From: Bacillus solitudinis | Lineage (GTDB): Bacteria; Bacillota; Bacilli; Bacillales; Bacillaceae_D | DNA: 64,000 bases | Assembly: GCF_002797395.1 (NCBI RefSeq) | Contig: NZ_KZ454943.1 | Location: 3,075,966 to 3,139,965, forward strand | Reading direction: 5' to 3' | In this document: positions 34,079 through 42,252 of the stretch, piece by piece | Layout of the letters: each line of letters opens with the position of its first letter | Numbering within the stretch: the stretch's first letter is position 1 | Notes under the pieces: generated by a model | The model's input: the letters and a program-made list of their open reading frames with translations, nothing else | Told to the model about the DNA's origin: nothing | Databases searched by the model: none | Translations under genes and position numbers: made by a program

Positions 34079-34322
34079 GGGGGAGTGTCATAAAATCAAA
34101 AACTGACCTAGTGACACTGAAGCCACTGAAAAAAGGTGAAAATCGTACCTTTTTCATCACCTTGTTTAAATAGAATGGATTGGCACGTTGAGCGCCCTGC
34201 TATGAGTGATTTTCTCATAGCAGGGCTTTTCTAAATGAAGCAACGGCCGCGATCTTTGCTTAGAGGGCACTAAAAAAGGAAAAGTCGACCTTTTTCAGTG
34301 CCTCAGTAACACTCCCCCTTTT
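34079..34322 (+). terminator. Terminator of ltaS, with stem arms separated by a repeat element
   Basis: GGGGGAGTGT at 34079-34088 pairs exactly with ACACTCCCCC at 34309-34318, followed by TTTT. The two arms are 220 bases apart, with repeat copy A lying between them, as if a normal terminator was split by insertion into its loop. Inner hairpins (GTGTCA/TGACAC; GCCCTGCTATGAG/CTCATAGCAGGGC with TTTTCT) may themselves terminate. Confidence 0.6.
34116..34304 (+). repeat. Dispersed palindromic repeat, copy A (most complete)
   Basis: This copy is about 190 bases. It begins ACTGAAGCCACTGAAAAAAGG and ends CCTTTTTCAGTGCCTC, so the ends are imperfect inverted repeats. Inside, GCCCTGCTATGAG pairs with CTCATAGCAGGGC (13 bp). 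Other copies lie at 4263 and 51565 (reverse) and 11561 and 41281 (forward, partial). It has no coding capacity, suggesting a MITE-like or bcr-like element. Confidence 0.7.
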
Positions 34323-34363
34323 GACTTCTAAACCCTTTGTGAAAAATTAGCCGGTTTTACCAT

Positions 34364-34389
34364 TAAGTTTGAACAATTTTATCCGATAT
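34364..34389 (+). promoter_or_regulatory. Sigma-D (flagellar) promoter
   Basis: TAAG at 34364-34367 and TCCGATAT at 34382-34389 with a 14-base spacer match the sigma-D consensus TAAA-N15-GCCGATAT closely. It drives the ylqG-like gene. Confidence 0.75.
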
Positions 34390-34426
34390 TAAGTGTAGAG
34401 AGAAACTGATCGGGAGCGTGAAGGGC

Positions 34427-37096
34427 ATGCAAATTAGTAACCAACTACAGACACAATCACCTCAAACCGAACGACCAATGCGTGAAGGTGAGGTTTATCG
34501 CGCAACCATTAAAGAGCGTATTGGAAAGAACGAAGCGTTGCTTTCCATCCGGGGTCGTGAAGTCGTTGCGAAATTTGAAGGTTCCATCCCTTCTGGTGAC
34601 CGAACGACGATACAAGTAACAGATCCTAAAGGAGACGTTATCCAAGTCAGAGCCATTACGGAAGAGACGAAAGGACAAAAAGCGAGTACAAGCGATGTGA
34701 ATCAAACATTACGACAATTAGGATCACCACAAGCTTCGGCTGAATTACGTCAAGCCGCTCAAATGTTAATGGATAAAGGTGTACCATTAACCCGCGAATC
34801 TGTGCAAGAGTTACACCGTTTTATTAATGAAGGTCGAACAGAAGAACGTTTACAAACAGTACAGGCATTAGCGAACAAACGGTTAGAGGTAACTGCATCT
34901 CATTTACGTTCGGTTCACGAAGCGTTACATGGTCGACCATTAAATCAAGTATTAGATGCATTGGCACGTGAAATAGATCAGAATTTTAAAGTCGAGGCCC
35001 GTTCCAGTGACAATAGGCAGCAAGGACAAGCTGAACAGGTAAGCGCTAGTAGGGACAGAGGTCAACGGCAGGAGATGCGAACACCCGAACAGAACCAATC
35101 TGTTCGTGGCGATGCGCTAGGGAAAGAACGAGTCGTGCAGGATGCTATCGCACGGGAAAGGCCCGTTAGCGAACAAGTTCGAGAAGTAAGGGATCAAGTT
35201 CGTCAGGAGCCGAATACACAGCGTGCTATAGATCAAGTGCGTCAACAAGTTGTGAATCATCCTCAAATGAACCGTGAGTCTTCACAATTTGTGGAAAGAG
35301 CAACCTCAGAAGCGAGTCATCTTAACCTAGTTGGTCGGGAGCGAATGGAACAAGCGATTCAACAGTTAGAACGACAAGCATCAACAACATCTGAAAAAGA
35401 TCTGGTGCGGGAATTACGTTCCCTTTTACAAAATGAGTCAATAGCAAGAGCTACTGAACAAGGTAAAGTATTAATTCAATCGGCTTCGGTCTCTGCAGAA
35501 GTTAAGCAAAGCCTGGAAAAAGCTTTTTCACAATCGCAACAGTTGGATCAAGTCGGAAGAGAACGAATACTACAAGCATTAGTAAGGGTTGAGCAGATAA
35601 CAAGCCAAATGGACGATCAAAAATTAATAGTGTCAAAGAGCGTTCAGGTACAGCCAAGCTCATTATCGGAAGCCCTAAAGCAAGCGCAAGTCCAGTTTCA
35701 ACGTGAAGCAAGCTTTGAAAAAGCCGTTCAGCAATTGCAATCACAATTGAATAATCATCCTGATATGAGCGAAGAGATGAAAGATAATTTAAATAAAACG
35801 ATTAGTCAAGCTCAAGAACGTGTGAGTCAAGGGAGAGAAATGGCAGCACGTCAAGAAGTGATGCGGCCCCTTCAACAATTAGAGCAAATAGCCAGAGCGG
35901 CAGATCCAGTCTCGTCGATTTATACACAAAATGAACAATTCCAGACGAGTGTTGAGATGGCGAGTAAAAATATTGCTGTCACAACAATTACCCAAAAATT
36001 GGCGGAAGTTGCTGCTGATTTTAAATCAATGCAACGGGATATCACGAGAACCCTTGACCAAATTTCTCGACAAATTGATCAGTTTCGTTCGCAAGCACAT
36101 CCGCAGGCTAAGCCACTACTAGAAACAACGATAAAGAAATTAGATAATGCGATATTGAAAAGTGAAATGTTGTTATTTACAGATATGAAAACAGAGCGAA
36201 GCCTCATGCAAGCGAGTAGTCAATTAGCAGAAGCAAAAAAACTACTTGCAAAAGGTCAGCATCAAGCAGCCAATCTAATTGTTAAAGACGTGAAGCAGGA
36301 AATGGAACGATTAAATTTTCAACCGTCCGAAACAAAGGTGAAGCATTATGTAGCCTTAAATGAACGTCAGCAATCAGAAAGTCGAACCCCTACTCAGACC
36401 TATACGCAGCAGTACGGGGAAACCGCTACTAGAGTGTCCGGTCAAGAGGGATCTCCTCGAGCGATGTTTGAAATGATGCGAGGACTCGGTTTAAACCGTG
36501 ATAGTGAATTGGCCCAGCAATTCGCATCAAATCGTGACCAGCAGCAACAAGAAGAAAGTCAGCGTAATGTCAAATCAGCGTTAATGCAGCTGATGCGTGG
36601 AGAAGAAGAAGGAAGTAGAACGAGTCAGCTTGCAAGTCAAGCGCTGAATAACGTGACAGGACAGCAATTATTAAGTCGGTCAGATCAGCAAGGGAATTTG
36701 CAAAGCATGTTTTTTAATTTACCATTACTCCTTCAAGAAAAAGTTGAAAATCTTCAAGTGTATGTGAATTCGCGTCAAGAAGGCGACAAAGTAGATTGGG
36801 AGAATTGTAGTTTGTACTTCCTAATGGAAACACCAAAAATGGGAGGAATCGGTATTATGGTCACAGCAACAGAAAGACAGCTTGCGGTGACTTTGAAAAA
36901 TGATAACAAGGATTTCAAACAAAGAATGGAACCGTTTATCGATCAAGCAGTCGAGAGGCTATCTGAAATTGGTTACTCCATTAGCGGGATTAAGTATGCA
37001 AAGTTAAATGTGGATGAACCAAAAACATCTAGAGAAGAAACAACACCAAAGCAGCAACCGGTGTTTACGGAGAAGGGGTTTGATTTTAAAATATGA
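34427..37096 (+). CDS. YlqG-like protein, glutamine-rich, flagellum-associated
   Basis: The 889-residue soluble protein is extremely rich in Gln, Arg and Ser, with long predicted helices and coiled coils (about 90-670) and a compact C-terminal domain (about 750-870; YFLMETPKMGGIGIMV, ERLSEIGYSISGIKY) like that of hook-length-control or FliK-like proteins. In B. subtilis YlqG precedes YlqH in the same way. It has a sigma-D promoter upstream and overlaps ylqH by four bases. ATG 34427 is preferred over GTG 34418. Function unproven. Confidence 0.65.
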   Translation: MQISNQLQTQSPQTERPMREGEVYRATIKERIGKNEALLSIRGREVVAKFEGSIPSGDRTTIQVTDPKGDVIQVRAITEETKGQKASTSDVNQTLRQLGSPQASAELRQAAQMLMDKGVPLTRESVQELHRFINEGRTEERLQTVQALANKRLEVTASHLRSVHEALHGRPLNQVLDALAREIDQNFKVEARSSDNRQQGQAEQVSASRDRGQRQEMRTPEQNQSVRGDALGKERVVQDAIARERPVSEQVREVRDQVRQEPNTQRAIDQVRQQVVNHPQMNRESSQFVERATSEASHLNLVGRERMEQAIQQLERQASTTSEKDLVRELRSLLQNESIARATEQGKVLIQSASVSAEVKQSLEKAFSQSQQLDQVGRERILQALVRVEQITSQMDDQKLIVSKSVQVQPSSLSEALKQAQVQFQREASFEKAVQQLQSQLNNHPDMSEEMKDNLNKTISQAQERVSQGREMAARQEVMRPLQQLEQIARAADPVSSIYTQNEQFQTSVEMASKNIAVTTITQKLAEVAADFKSMQRDITRTLDQISRQIDQFRSQAHPQAKPLLETTIKKLDNAILKSEMLLFTDMKTERSLMQASSQLAEAKKLLAKGQHQAANLIVKDVKQEMERLNFQPSETKVKHYVALNERQQSESRTPTQTYTQQYGETATRVSGQEGSPRAMFEMMRGLGLNRDSELAQQFASNRDQQQQEESQRNVKSALMQLMRGEEEGSRTSQLASQALNNVTGQQLLSRSDQQGNLQSMFFNLPLLLQEKVENLQVYVNSRQEGDKVDWENCSLYFLMETPKMGGIGIMVTATERQLAVTLKNDNKDFKQRMEPFIDQAVERLSEIGYSISGIKYAKLNVDEPKTSREETTPKQQPVFTEKGFDFKI

Positions 37097-37392
37097 TTAT
37101 ATCCAAGCATTTTAATCAAAAGCAGCGTCGGAACATTAACGGTCCGACGGCTGCCGTCATTCGATATGATGAGGAAAACGGGAATACACCAAAGGTCGTG
37201 GCCCAAGGAAAAGGCCAAGTTGCCAACCAAATTATAGAGCTTGCTAAACAAAACAACGTTGCCATGCAAGAAGACCCGATGCTCGTACAAAATCTACTAG
37301 ATATGGATCTCGGAGACAACATCCCGCCACAGCTTTACTCGGTCATGGCAGAAATTTTATTACTTATCGAGGAAATGGAAAAAAACTATTAA
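37093..37392 (+). CDS. ylqH: FlhB-like C-terminal domain protein (YlqH)
   Basis: The 99-residue protein matches the cytoplasmic domain of FlhB/EscU: GPTAAVIRYDEE, PKVVAQGKGQVANQIIELA, and DLGDNIPPQLYSVMAEIL. In full FlhB an NPTH motif is self-cleaved; here the equivalent reads NGPTAA, so self-cleavage is not expected and it resembles the processed form. It may substitute for FlhB-C in substrate switching. Coupled to YlqG by ATGA overlap. Confidence 0.85.
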   Translation: MIISKHFNQKQRRNINGPTAAVIRYDEENGNTPKVVAQGKGQVANQIIELAKQNNVAMQEDPMLVQNLLDMDLGDNIPPQLYSVMAEILLLIEEMEKNY

Positions 37393-37416
37393 ACAATCTC
37401 AGACAAATTCCGATAT
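37390..37416 (+). promoter_or_regulatory. Sigma-D promoter of fliS-hag
   Basis: TAAA at 37390-37393 (overlapping the ylqH stop) and TCCGATAT at 37409-37416 with a 15-base spacer: near-perfect sigma-D consensus. Confidence 0.85.
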
Positions 37417-37450
37417 AAATTTTAGGAGATAGGAAGACGGAGGTGGACCC

Positions 37451-37876
37451 ATGACAACGTTTTTAACGAACGAAGCCCTTCATCAAAAAACATCGCAGGA
37501 GTTAACATCGCTATTATATGAAGCCTGCTACGATAATTTAGAAAAAGCCATGACAACGATTGATGATAAAGACTTTATTCAGGCAAATGAGCACTTGCAA
37601 AAAGCAAGTGACATTCTACATAGACTTGGTGCCGGGATCAATTATGAAGCAGGTATTGTTGCCGACCAGTTAGAGCAAGTTTATAACTATATGGCAGATA
37701 AAATTTTTGAAGCCAATTTCAAAAAGGATAAAACACTAATTGAAGAAGTATTAAAATTATTAACACCTATTATGTCTTCATGGAATGAAGCCATGAAGAA
37801 GAAGCGTGATGTTCAACCAAGAGTCTTGAAACAAAAAGCAAGTGCATACGAAAGTACTTCCGTTTACGGAGACTAA
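37451..37876 (+). CDS. fliS: Flagellar export chaperone FliS
   Basis: The 141-residue helical protein has the FliS-type N-terminus (EALHQKTSQELTSLLYEACYDNLEKA) and continues through the central SDILHRLGAGIN helix. It binds the C-terminal helix of flagellin and prevents premature assembly. It lies directly before the flagellin gene (18 bases) with GGAGGTGG before the ATG. Usually fliS follows hag at some distance with fliD; no fliD is found here, so this may be a dedicated copy for this flagellin. Confidence 0.85.
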   Translation: MTTFLTNEALHQKTSQELTSLLYEACYDNLEKAMTTIDDKDFIQANEHLQKASDILHRLGAGINYEAGIVADQLEQVYNYMADKIFEANFKKDKTLIEEVLKLLTPIMSSWNEAMKKKRDVQPRVLKQKASAYESTSVYGD

Positions 37877-37894
37877 TAAAAGGAGTTCACTTAT

Positions 37895-39346
37895 ATGAAA
37901 ATTAATAATAATATTCAAGCATTAAATTCATACCGGAATCTAAATAAAAACCAATTTGCAACATCAAAAAATCTTGAGAAGCTTTCATCAGGTCTTCGCA
38001 TAAACCGTGCTGCAGATGATGCAGCTGGTTTAGCAATTTCTGAAAAAATGCGCTCACAAATCCGTGGATTAAAGCAAGCAGAACGTAATTCTATGGACGG
38101 GATCTCATTAATGCAGACAGCGGAAGGTGCCCTACAAGAAGTACATGCAATGTTACAACGTATGCGTGAATTAGCAGTGCAGGGAGCAAATGATACAAAC
38201 ACTGAGTATGATCGTGAGCAAATCCAAAAAGAAATTGAACAATTAAAGTTAGAAATTGATAGTATTTCAGAGAAGACAGAGTTCAATACTCGTACATTAC
38301 TAAATGGTTCAAGTGCGGTTTTAACAACTTATAAGAATGCAAATGAAACAAATGCAGCTCAATTAAAAGATTTTCCGATGGTTATAAATCCAGCATTAAA
38401 ATCGGGTGACTATCGTTTAGATATTAGCGATATTGGACAAGTAGTTCGTATCACTCAGCCAGCGGCAGGTATTGGACAACCTGATGATGTTGGTTTTGAA
38501 GACGCGGCTGACAAAAATGCATTAGGAGAATATACAATCAATATTCGCAATTATGATGACTCAATCTCTCCAAAAGGAGCGTCAATTGAGGTAATTGGAC
38601 CTGATGGAATTCCACTTGATAAGAAAGCAGTGGAAGTTGGTACTGGAGCGACTCCTGGAAGAGCTGTTATAGGTGGTTTATCGATTGATGTTGAAAAAAT
38701 TACAGGTGCGGGTACTGCTAAAGTCACAATGGAAATGAAAGCAGACTTCTCTGTTTTTTATAAAAAAGATAATGCGGATTTTGATGAGTATGACAGAATT
38801 GAATTTGACAAAGAAATCACAACTCGTAATGGTGTTGTTCGCCACGGAGGGTTGGAATTTAGATTTGATAGTGGTATCCAACCTTCTGATGATACAGAGC
38901 CAAATCCTTCAGGCACACCTTCTGGTAATACTACAGAGTTTGCTCTAATCAACAATGCTCTTGCATTCCAAATTGGGCCGAATACTAACCAAAATGTCAT
39001 GATTGATATTCCACAACTTGACACAGTGCGTCTAGGTATTGAGAAAGTGGATGTAACGACTCAAGCAGGTGCAAATCAAGCAATTTTCACATTAGACCAA
39101 GCGATTAACATTCTCTCTGATGTTCGTGCAAAACTCGGTGCTACACAAAATCGTATGGAACACACGATCAACAACTTACAAGTTACACATGAGAATTTAA
39201 CAGCTGCAGAATCTCGTATCCGTGATGCGGATATGGCCCTAGAAATGACCGAATTCACGCGGAACAACATCCTTAACCAATCAGCAACAGCGATGCTTGC
39301 ACAAGCGAATCAGTTGCCACAAGGTGTTCTACAGCTTTTACAATAA
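37895..39346 (+). CDS. hag: Flagellin
   Basis: The 483-residue filament protein has the conserved D0/D1 N-terminus (MKINNNIQALNSYRNL, INRAADDAAGLAISEKM) and C-terminus (TEFTRNNILNQSATAMLAQA, ending LPQGVLQLLQ). It is much longer than the about 270-300 residues usual in Bacillus, because a central acidic variable domain of about 250 residues (about 145-395) is inserted, forming D2/D3. AAAAGGAG precedes the ATG. It is transcribed with fliS from the sigma-D promoter at 37390. Confidence 0.95.
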   Translation: MKINNNIQALNSYRNLNKNQFATSKNLEKLSSGLRINRAADDAAGLAISEKMRSQIRGLKQAERNSMDGISLMQTAEGALQEVHAMLQRMRELAVQGANDTNTEYDREQIQKEIEQLKLEIDSISEKTEFNTRTLLNGSSAVLTTYKNANETNAAQLKDFPMVINPALKSGDYRLDISDIGQVVRITQPAAGIGQPDDVGFEDAADKNALGEYTINIRNYDDSISPKGASIEVIGPDGIPLDKKAVEVGTGATPGRAVIGGLSIDVEKITGAGTAKVTMEMKADFSVFYKKDNADFDEYDRIEFDKEITTRNGVVRHGGLEFRFDSGIQPSDDTEPNPSGTPSGNTTEFALINNALAFQIGPNTNQNVMIDIPQLDTVRLGIEKVDVTTQAGANQAIFTLDQAINILSDVRAKLGATQNRMEHTINNLQVTHENLTAAESRIRDADMALEMTEFTRNNILNQSATAMLAQANQLPQGVLQLLQ

Positions 39347-39352
39347 TTTCGT

Positions 39353-39390
39353 AAAAAGCGAAAAGGCCTCGGTCTTTTCGCTTTTTCTTT
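39353..39390 (+). terminator. Terminator of the flagellin gene
   Basis: AAAAAGCGAAAAG at 39353-39365 pairs exactly with CTTTTCGCTTTTT at 39374-39386. Confidence 0.92.
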
Positions 39391-39478
39391 ACCATTTATT
39401 GTAGCCGTTTTTTTTGAACACGATGTTTAAGGGAATGTGCTAGAATGATTATAATATGATGAAGAAGGCGGGAACGAG

Positions 39479-39916
39479 ATGGATGTTCAACGAATTGGAA
39501 AAACTGGCATAGGAAAGGTCGAGTCAAAAAAACAAGAACCAACAGCACGTGTCTCATTTTCTGAAGTCATCGGTCAAAAGCGCGATGAGAAGGTTTATGA
39601 GAGACTCTCGCTTCTAATGGGGAAGATTGACGACCAGGGCAAAGTTCTCTCCGAGTCTAGAACTGTTGATGAGCTACGAAAGTATAAACAGCTCGTTAAA
39701 GAGTTTATGGAAGATGCCGTTCAATTTGGTCTTAGCTTAGAGGAACGACGTGGCTTTAATCGTCGCGGTCGGACGAAAATATACAAAATTGTTCAAGAAG
39801 TAGACCGTAAACTTCTAGATTTAACAGATGCCGTCCTTGAGAAGCAAAAAAAAGGACTCGATATTTTAAATATGGTTGGAGAAATAAAAGGGTTACTTGT
39901 AAATGTATATGCATAG
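39479..39916 (+). CDS. yaaR: YaaR family protein (DUF327)
   Basis: The 145-residue protein matches YaaR/DUF327: RISFSEVIG-like start (ARVSFSEVIGQKRDE), a helical core (VDELRKYKQLVKEFMEDAV) and GRTKIYKIVQEVDRKLLDLT. Its role is unknown. In B. subtilis yaaR lies elsewhere; here it lies right behind the flagellin gene. GGCGGGAACG precedes the ATG, and an extended -10 TGCTAGAAT near 39440 suggests its own promoter. Confidence 0.82.
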   Translation: MDVQRIGKTGIGKVESKKQEPTARVSFSEVIGQKRDEKVYERLSLLMGKIDDQGKVLSESRTVDELRKYKQLVKEFMEDAVQFGLSLEERRGFNRRGRTKIYKIVQEVDRKLLDLTDAVLEKQKKGLDILNMVGEIKGLLVNVYA

Positions 39917-39987
39917 AAGGTGCTCTACTGCCTCTTAATTAAGAGACAGTACTAGATCCTGGAGTGGGTGAGTATTGTTGCAGCAGG

Positions 39988-40034
39988 GGTGTTCAAAGGG
40001 GTAATTTCGCCTCTTTTGGACATCTCTTTTTAAA
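39988..40034 (+). terminator. Imperfect terminator hairpin
   Basis: GTGTTCAAAGGGG pairs with CCTCTTTTGGACAT (G-T pairs and a bulge), followed by CTCTTTTT. It lies between convergent yaaR and the CPBP gene. Confidence 0.6.
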
Positions 40035-40076
40035 AAGATAAAAAGGATAATAGGAGAGCAGTGGATCCGTCGTTTC

Positions 40077-40682
40077 TTATAAGAGCGGGAAGACTAGGAG
40101 TAAGAGACAATCAAAGACCAAATGCGAGACTATGACAATGGCTAGGTTCTTTGTTCTGGCGTAGAGATAGGACCAAATAAATCCTGCGAAAAGGGCAGCT
40201 AGAACGAGGAGCAGACTGCCTGAGAACAAATGAACGCCTGCGTAGAGACATGTTCCGATTATGGAAGCTTTGAGAGGCTGAGCCCTCTCAGTGAGTTTCT
40301 TAACAATAAAACCTCTCCAGAACCATTCCTCTCCTGGGATAATAATGAGAAACAACCAAATAAAATGGAGAATCGACTTTGGTTGAACAAGCTCATACAA
40401 TTCACGTAATTGACTGAGAAGAGGTAGACCTGTTAGCTCGATTAGCCAATTACCTACCGCAAATAAGAGATAAAGCAACGTCCCGCTTATCACAGCAAGG
40501 CCCCACTCCTTTTTCGACAGAAGTCTTATCTCCATTTTAGTAAAAGAGATCGCATACAAAGAGAGAATGGCTAAGGAAAGTGGGAATATAATCCAAAAAC
40601 CAAGTGGCTGCCACTTAAAAGACAATGCTAGTAAAAGTGCAGCTAATAGTAAACCAAACCAAAAAGAACGTGTGTTTATCAT
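40077..40682 (-). CDS. CPBP family intramembrane metalloprotease
   Basis: The 201-residue protein has about seven membrane spans and the Abi/CAAX-protease motifs: PGEEWFWRGFIVKKL (EExxxR), LYAGVHLFSG (second His) and IVSHLVFDCLLL (third motif, HxxxD). These are predicted zinc endopeptidases, some of them involved in bacteriocin self-protection or anti-sigma factor cleavage. The substrate is unknown. It is divergent from the SRPBCC gene. Confidence 0.85.
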   Translation of the reverse strand: MINTRSFWFGLLLAALLLALSFKWQPLGFWIIFPLSLAILSLYAISFTKMEIRLLSKKEWGLAVISGTLLYLLFAVGNWLIELTGLPLLSQLRELYELVQPKSILHFIWLFLIIIPGEEWFWRGFIVKKLTERAQPLKASIIGTCLYAGVHLFSGSLLLVLAALFAGFIWSYLYARTKNLAIVIVSHLVFDCLLLLVFPLL

Positions 40683-40755
40683 AGTGAAATTCCTTTTTTA
40701 TAGTATAGTATCTTTACGTTATTGTCGACAAATCGGCTGTCTTGGAGGAATTGAT

Positions 40756-41188
40756 ATGACGCGACTTACATTTACATATGAGACGATAATAGAAGCACCA
40801 ATCGATGAGACTTGGACGTTTTTTTCCACGGCTGATAATTTAGCAAGAATGACTACATTTCCTAAAGTGAGCATTCAGTCAAATCCAGTTACTGCAACAG
40901 GGAATCTGATAAAGATGGAATTAAAGGTAGCCGGATTTTCAATTGAATGGCATTCACTTATTGAAGAAGTAAAACCGCAGCATTTTTTTTATTGATGTCG
41001 GTCAAAGGCTTCCTTTCCCTTTAAAATCATGGCGACATACACATTCATTTAAAGACCACGGTCATAAGACGTTAATGACAGACCAAGTGGAATGCGAGTC
41101 ATTATTCCCGTCCATTTTTATTCGGTCTATTTTAATTAGAATGTTTAAAGGTAGGGCTCGTGCCGTTAATCAGTTTATGCGCACATAA
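40756..41188 (+). pseudogene. SRPBCC (START-like) family protein, frameshifted in a T8 run
   Basis: The reading begins MTRLTFTYETIIEAPIDETW with GGAGG upstream and follows the SRPBCC hydrophobic-ligand-binding fold. At eight consecutive T (40983-40990) the frame breaks to TGA. Removing one T lets it continue as FFIDVGQRLPFPLKSWRHTH and end with FMRT at 41188, making a full-length protein of about 143 residues. It could be a real loss, slippage-dependent expression, or a sequencing error. Confidence 0.7.
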
Positions 41189-41199
41189 ATTCAATTTAT

Positions 41200-41250
41200 A
41201 AAGAGAGAGGGTGTGCAAAATTTTCTTTTTTGCACACCCTCTCTCTTTAT
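41200..41250. terminator. Long perfect bidirectional hairpin
   Basis: AAAGAGAGAGGGTGTGCAAAA at 41200-41220 pairs with the complementary strand at about 41228-41248, a stem of about 20 bp with T-rich loop and flanks. It lies between the convergent SRPBCC and darB genes. Confidence 0.85.
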
Positions 41251-41280
41251 TTAAAGTATAAAATTTTTTAGTGATTCAAA

Positions 41281-41338
41281 GAAGAACAATGGCTCCGCAC
41301 ATTGCATCAATAGCTACGCAGTTTTTCTATTGATGCAA
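41281..41338 (+). repeat. Dispersed repeat, partial copy E, with hairpin
   Basis: GAAGAACAATGGCTCCGCAC aligns with the reverse-oriented copy at 51565 (GTAGCAATGGCTCCACAT). TTGCATCAATAG at 41302-41313 pairs exactly with CTATTGATGCAA at 41327-41338; the stem includes the darB stop codon. Confidence 0.55.
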
Positions 41339-41764
41339 GTATTTACTAATGAGTTTTAAAATAGAGCTTCTAATAAGGATTCCGAGAAAGGCCCCATCAT
41401 CATCTAAAACACAAATAAAAGGGGCATTAATGGATAGCGTTAAAGCTTTTGCAAATGTGTCATTCTTATGAATTGTTGGTAAGGAAGGCTGCATAACATC
41501 TTCTACTTTTAACGTAGCTAGCCGTTCAATTTCGATGTTCTCTAAACCGAGTAAAGAATCGAGTATTAAAGACTTACTTATTAAGCCATGTAGTTTGAAA
41601 GCTGGATCGAGAACAGGGATGGCTGTATAACCTGACTTAATTAGGACGAGTAATGCATGTTCTAGAGGATTTGCAAGCTGAACATGTGCTACTTTTTCAA
41701 CGGAGATAATAATCGGCTTAATTTCTTTATCCATTAATGATAGGTCTTTTAAGTGTTGAATCAT
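41327..41764 (-). CDS. darB: Cyclic-di-AMP-binding CBS protein DarB (CbpB)
   Basis: The 145-residue protein has two CBS domains and follows B. subtilis DarB (YkuL) closely: KVAHVQLANPLEHALLVLIK, GYTAIPVLDPAFKLHGLI and VEDVM. Ligand-free DarB activates the (p)ppGpp synthetase Rel and pyruvate carboxylase; binding of c-di-AMP releases them. ATG 41764 is used, with AAGAAGTG six bases upstream. A likely promoter is TTGACA (41839-41834) and TACGAT (41815-41810) on the minus strand, preceded by a cre site. Confidence 0.85.
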   Translation of the reverse strand: MIQHLKDLSLMDKEIKPIIISVEKVAHVQLANPLEHALLVLIKSGYTAIPVLDPAFKLHGLISKSLILDSLLGLENIEIERLATLKVEDVMQPSLPTIHKNDTFAKALTLSINAPFICVLDDDGAFLGILIRSSILKLISKYLHQ

Positions 41765-41845
41765 GGTTATCACTTCTTTTTAAAATTTTTTGAACAAAGG
41801 ACTATATTAATCGTACAAGTGGACGAAATGTTTTGTCAAGTTTAT

Positions 41846-41859
41846 TGAAATCGCTTTCA
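41846..41859. promoter_or_regulatory. Catabolite-responsive element (cre), CcpA site
   Basis: TGAAATCGCTTTCA fits the consensus TGWNANCGNTNWCA at every position and extends as ATTGAAA...TTTCAAT. It lies upstream of the -35 of darB (centre about 50 bases before its likely start) and 57 bases before the divergent small gene. Confidence 0.7.
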
Positions 41860-41915
41860 ATTTTTAGTGGGAATGAAATTTGGATATCCTACTAAAAAAA
41901 GAGAGGTGAACAAAT

Positions 41916-42164
41916 ATGCATTCAAAAAATACAGTGAAATATATTTGTGAGTGTTACCCTTCAGGTAATAAATATTATTATAAGCAGGAACTCATTACTC
42001 ATGATTCATGGAATAACCCCAAGTCAATTAATTGGTCTTCCCCTCGCCCTATTTCAGAGCGAACCTACAAGAATCGTAAAACGGAGGGATTTAAGACCGA
42101 AGTTCATTATTCCACGAAACTACCAGCAATCGTTATTCCGTTAAAGAATGTGAACAAATCGTGA
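41916..42164 (+). CDS. Small hypothetical protein (82 residues)
   Basis: The product is basic and aromatic (YICECYPSGNKYYYKQE, WNNPKSINWSSPRPISERTY) with no recognised domain or membrane segment. GAGAGGTG lies seven bases before the ATG, so translation is likely. It is divergent from darB and shares the intergenic region with the cre site. Confidence 0.55.
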   Translation: MHSKNTVKYICECYPSGNKYYYKQELITHDSWNNPKSINWSSPRPISERTYKNRKTEGFKTEVHYSTKLPAIVIPLKNVNKS

Positions 42165-42252
42165 ATTACAAGATATCCTCATTTCGATTCTTGGCTTCCA
42201 AAACAAGTTTATGTACACTGATAAAGGACTTTAAAAAGACAGGAGCGAAAAA

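Noticed and set aside
40567-40755. N-terminal extension of the SRPBCC gene
   Set aside because: It overlaps the CPBP gene on the other strand; GGAGG and ATG at 40756 give the proper start.
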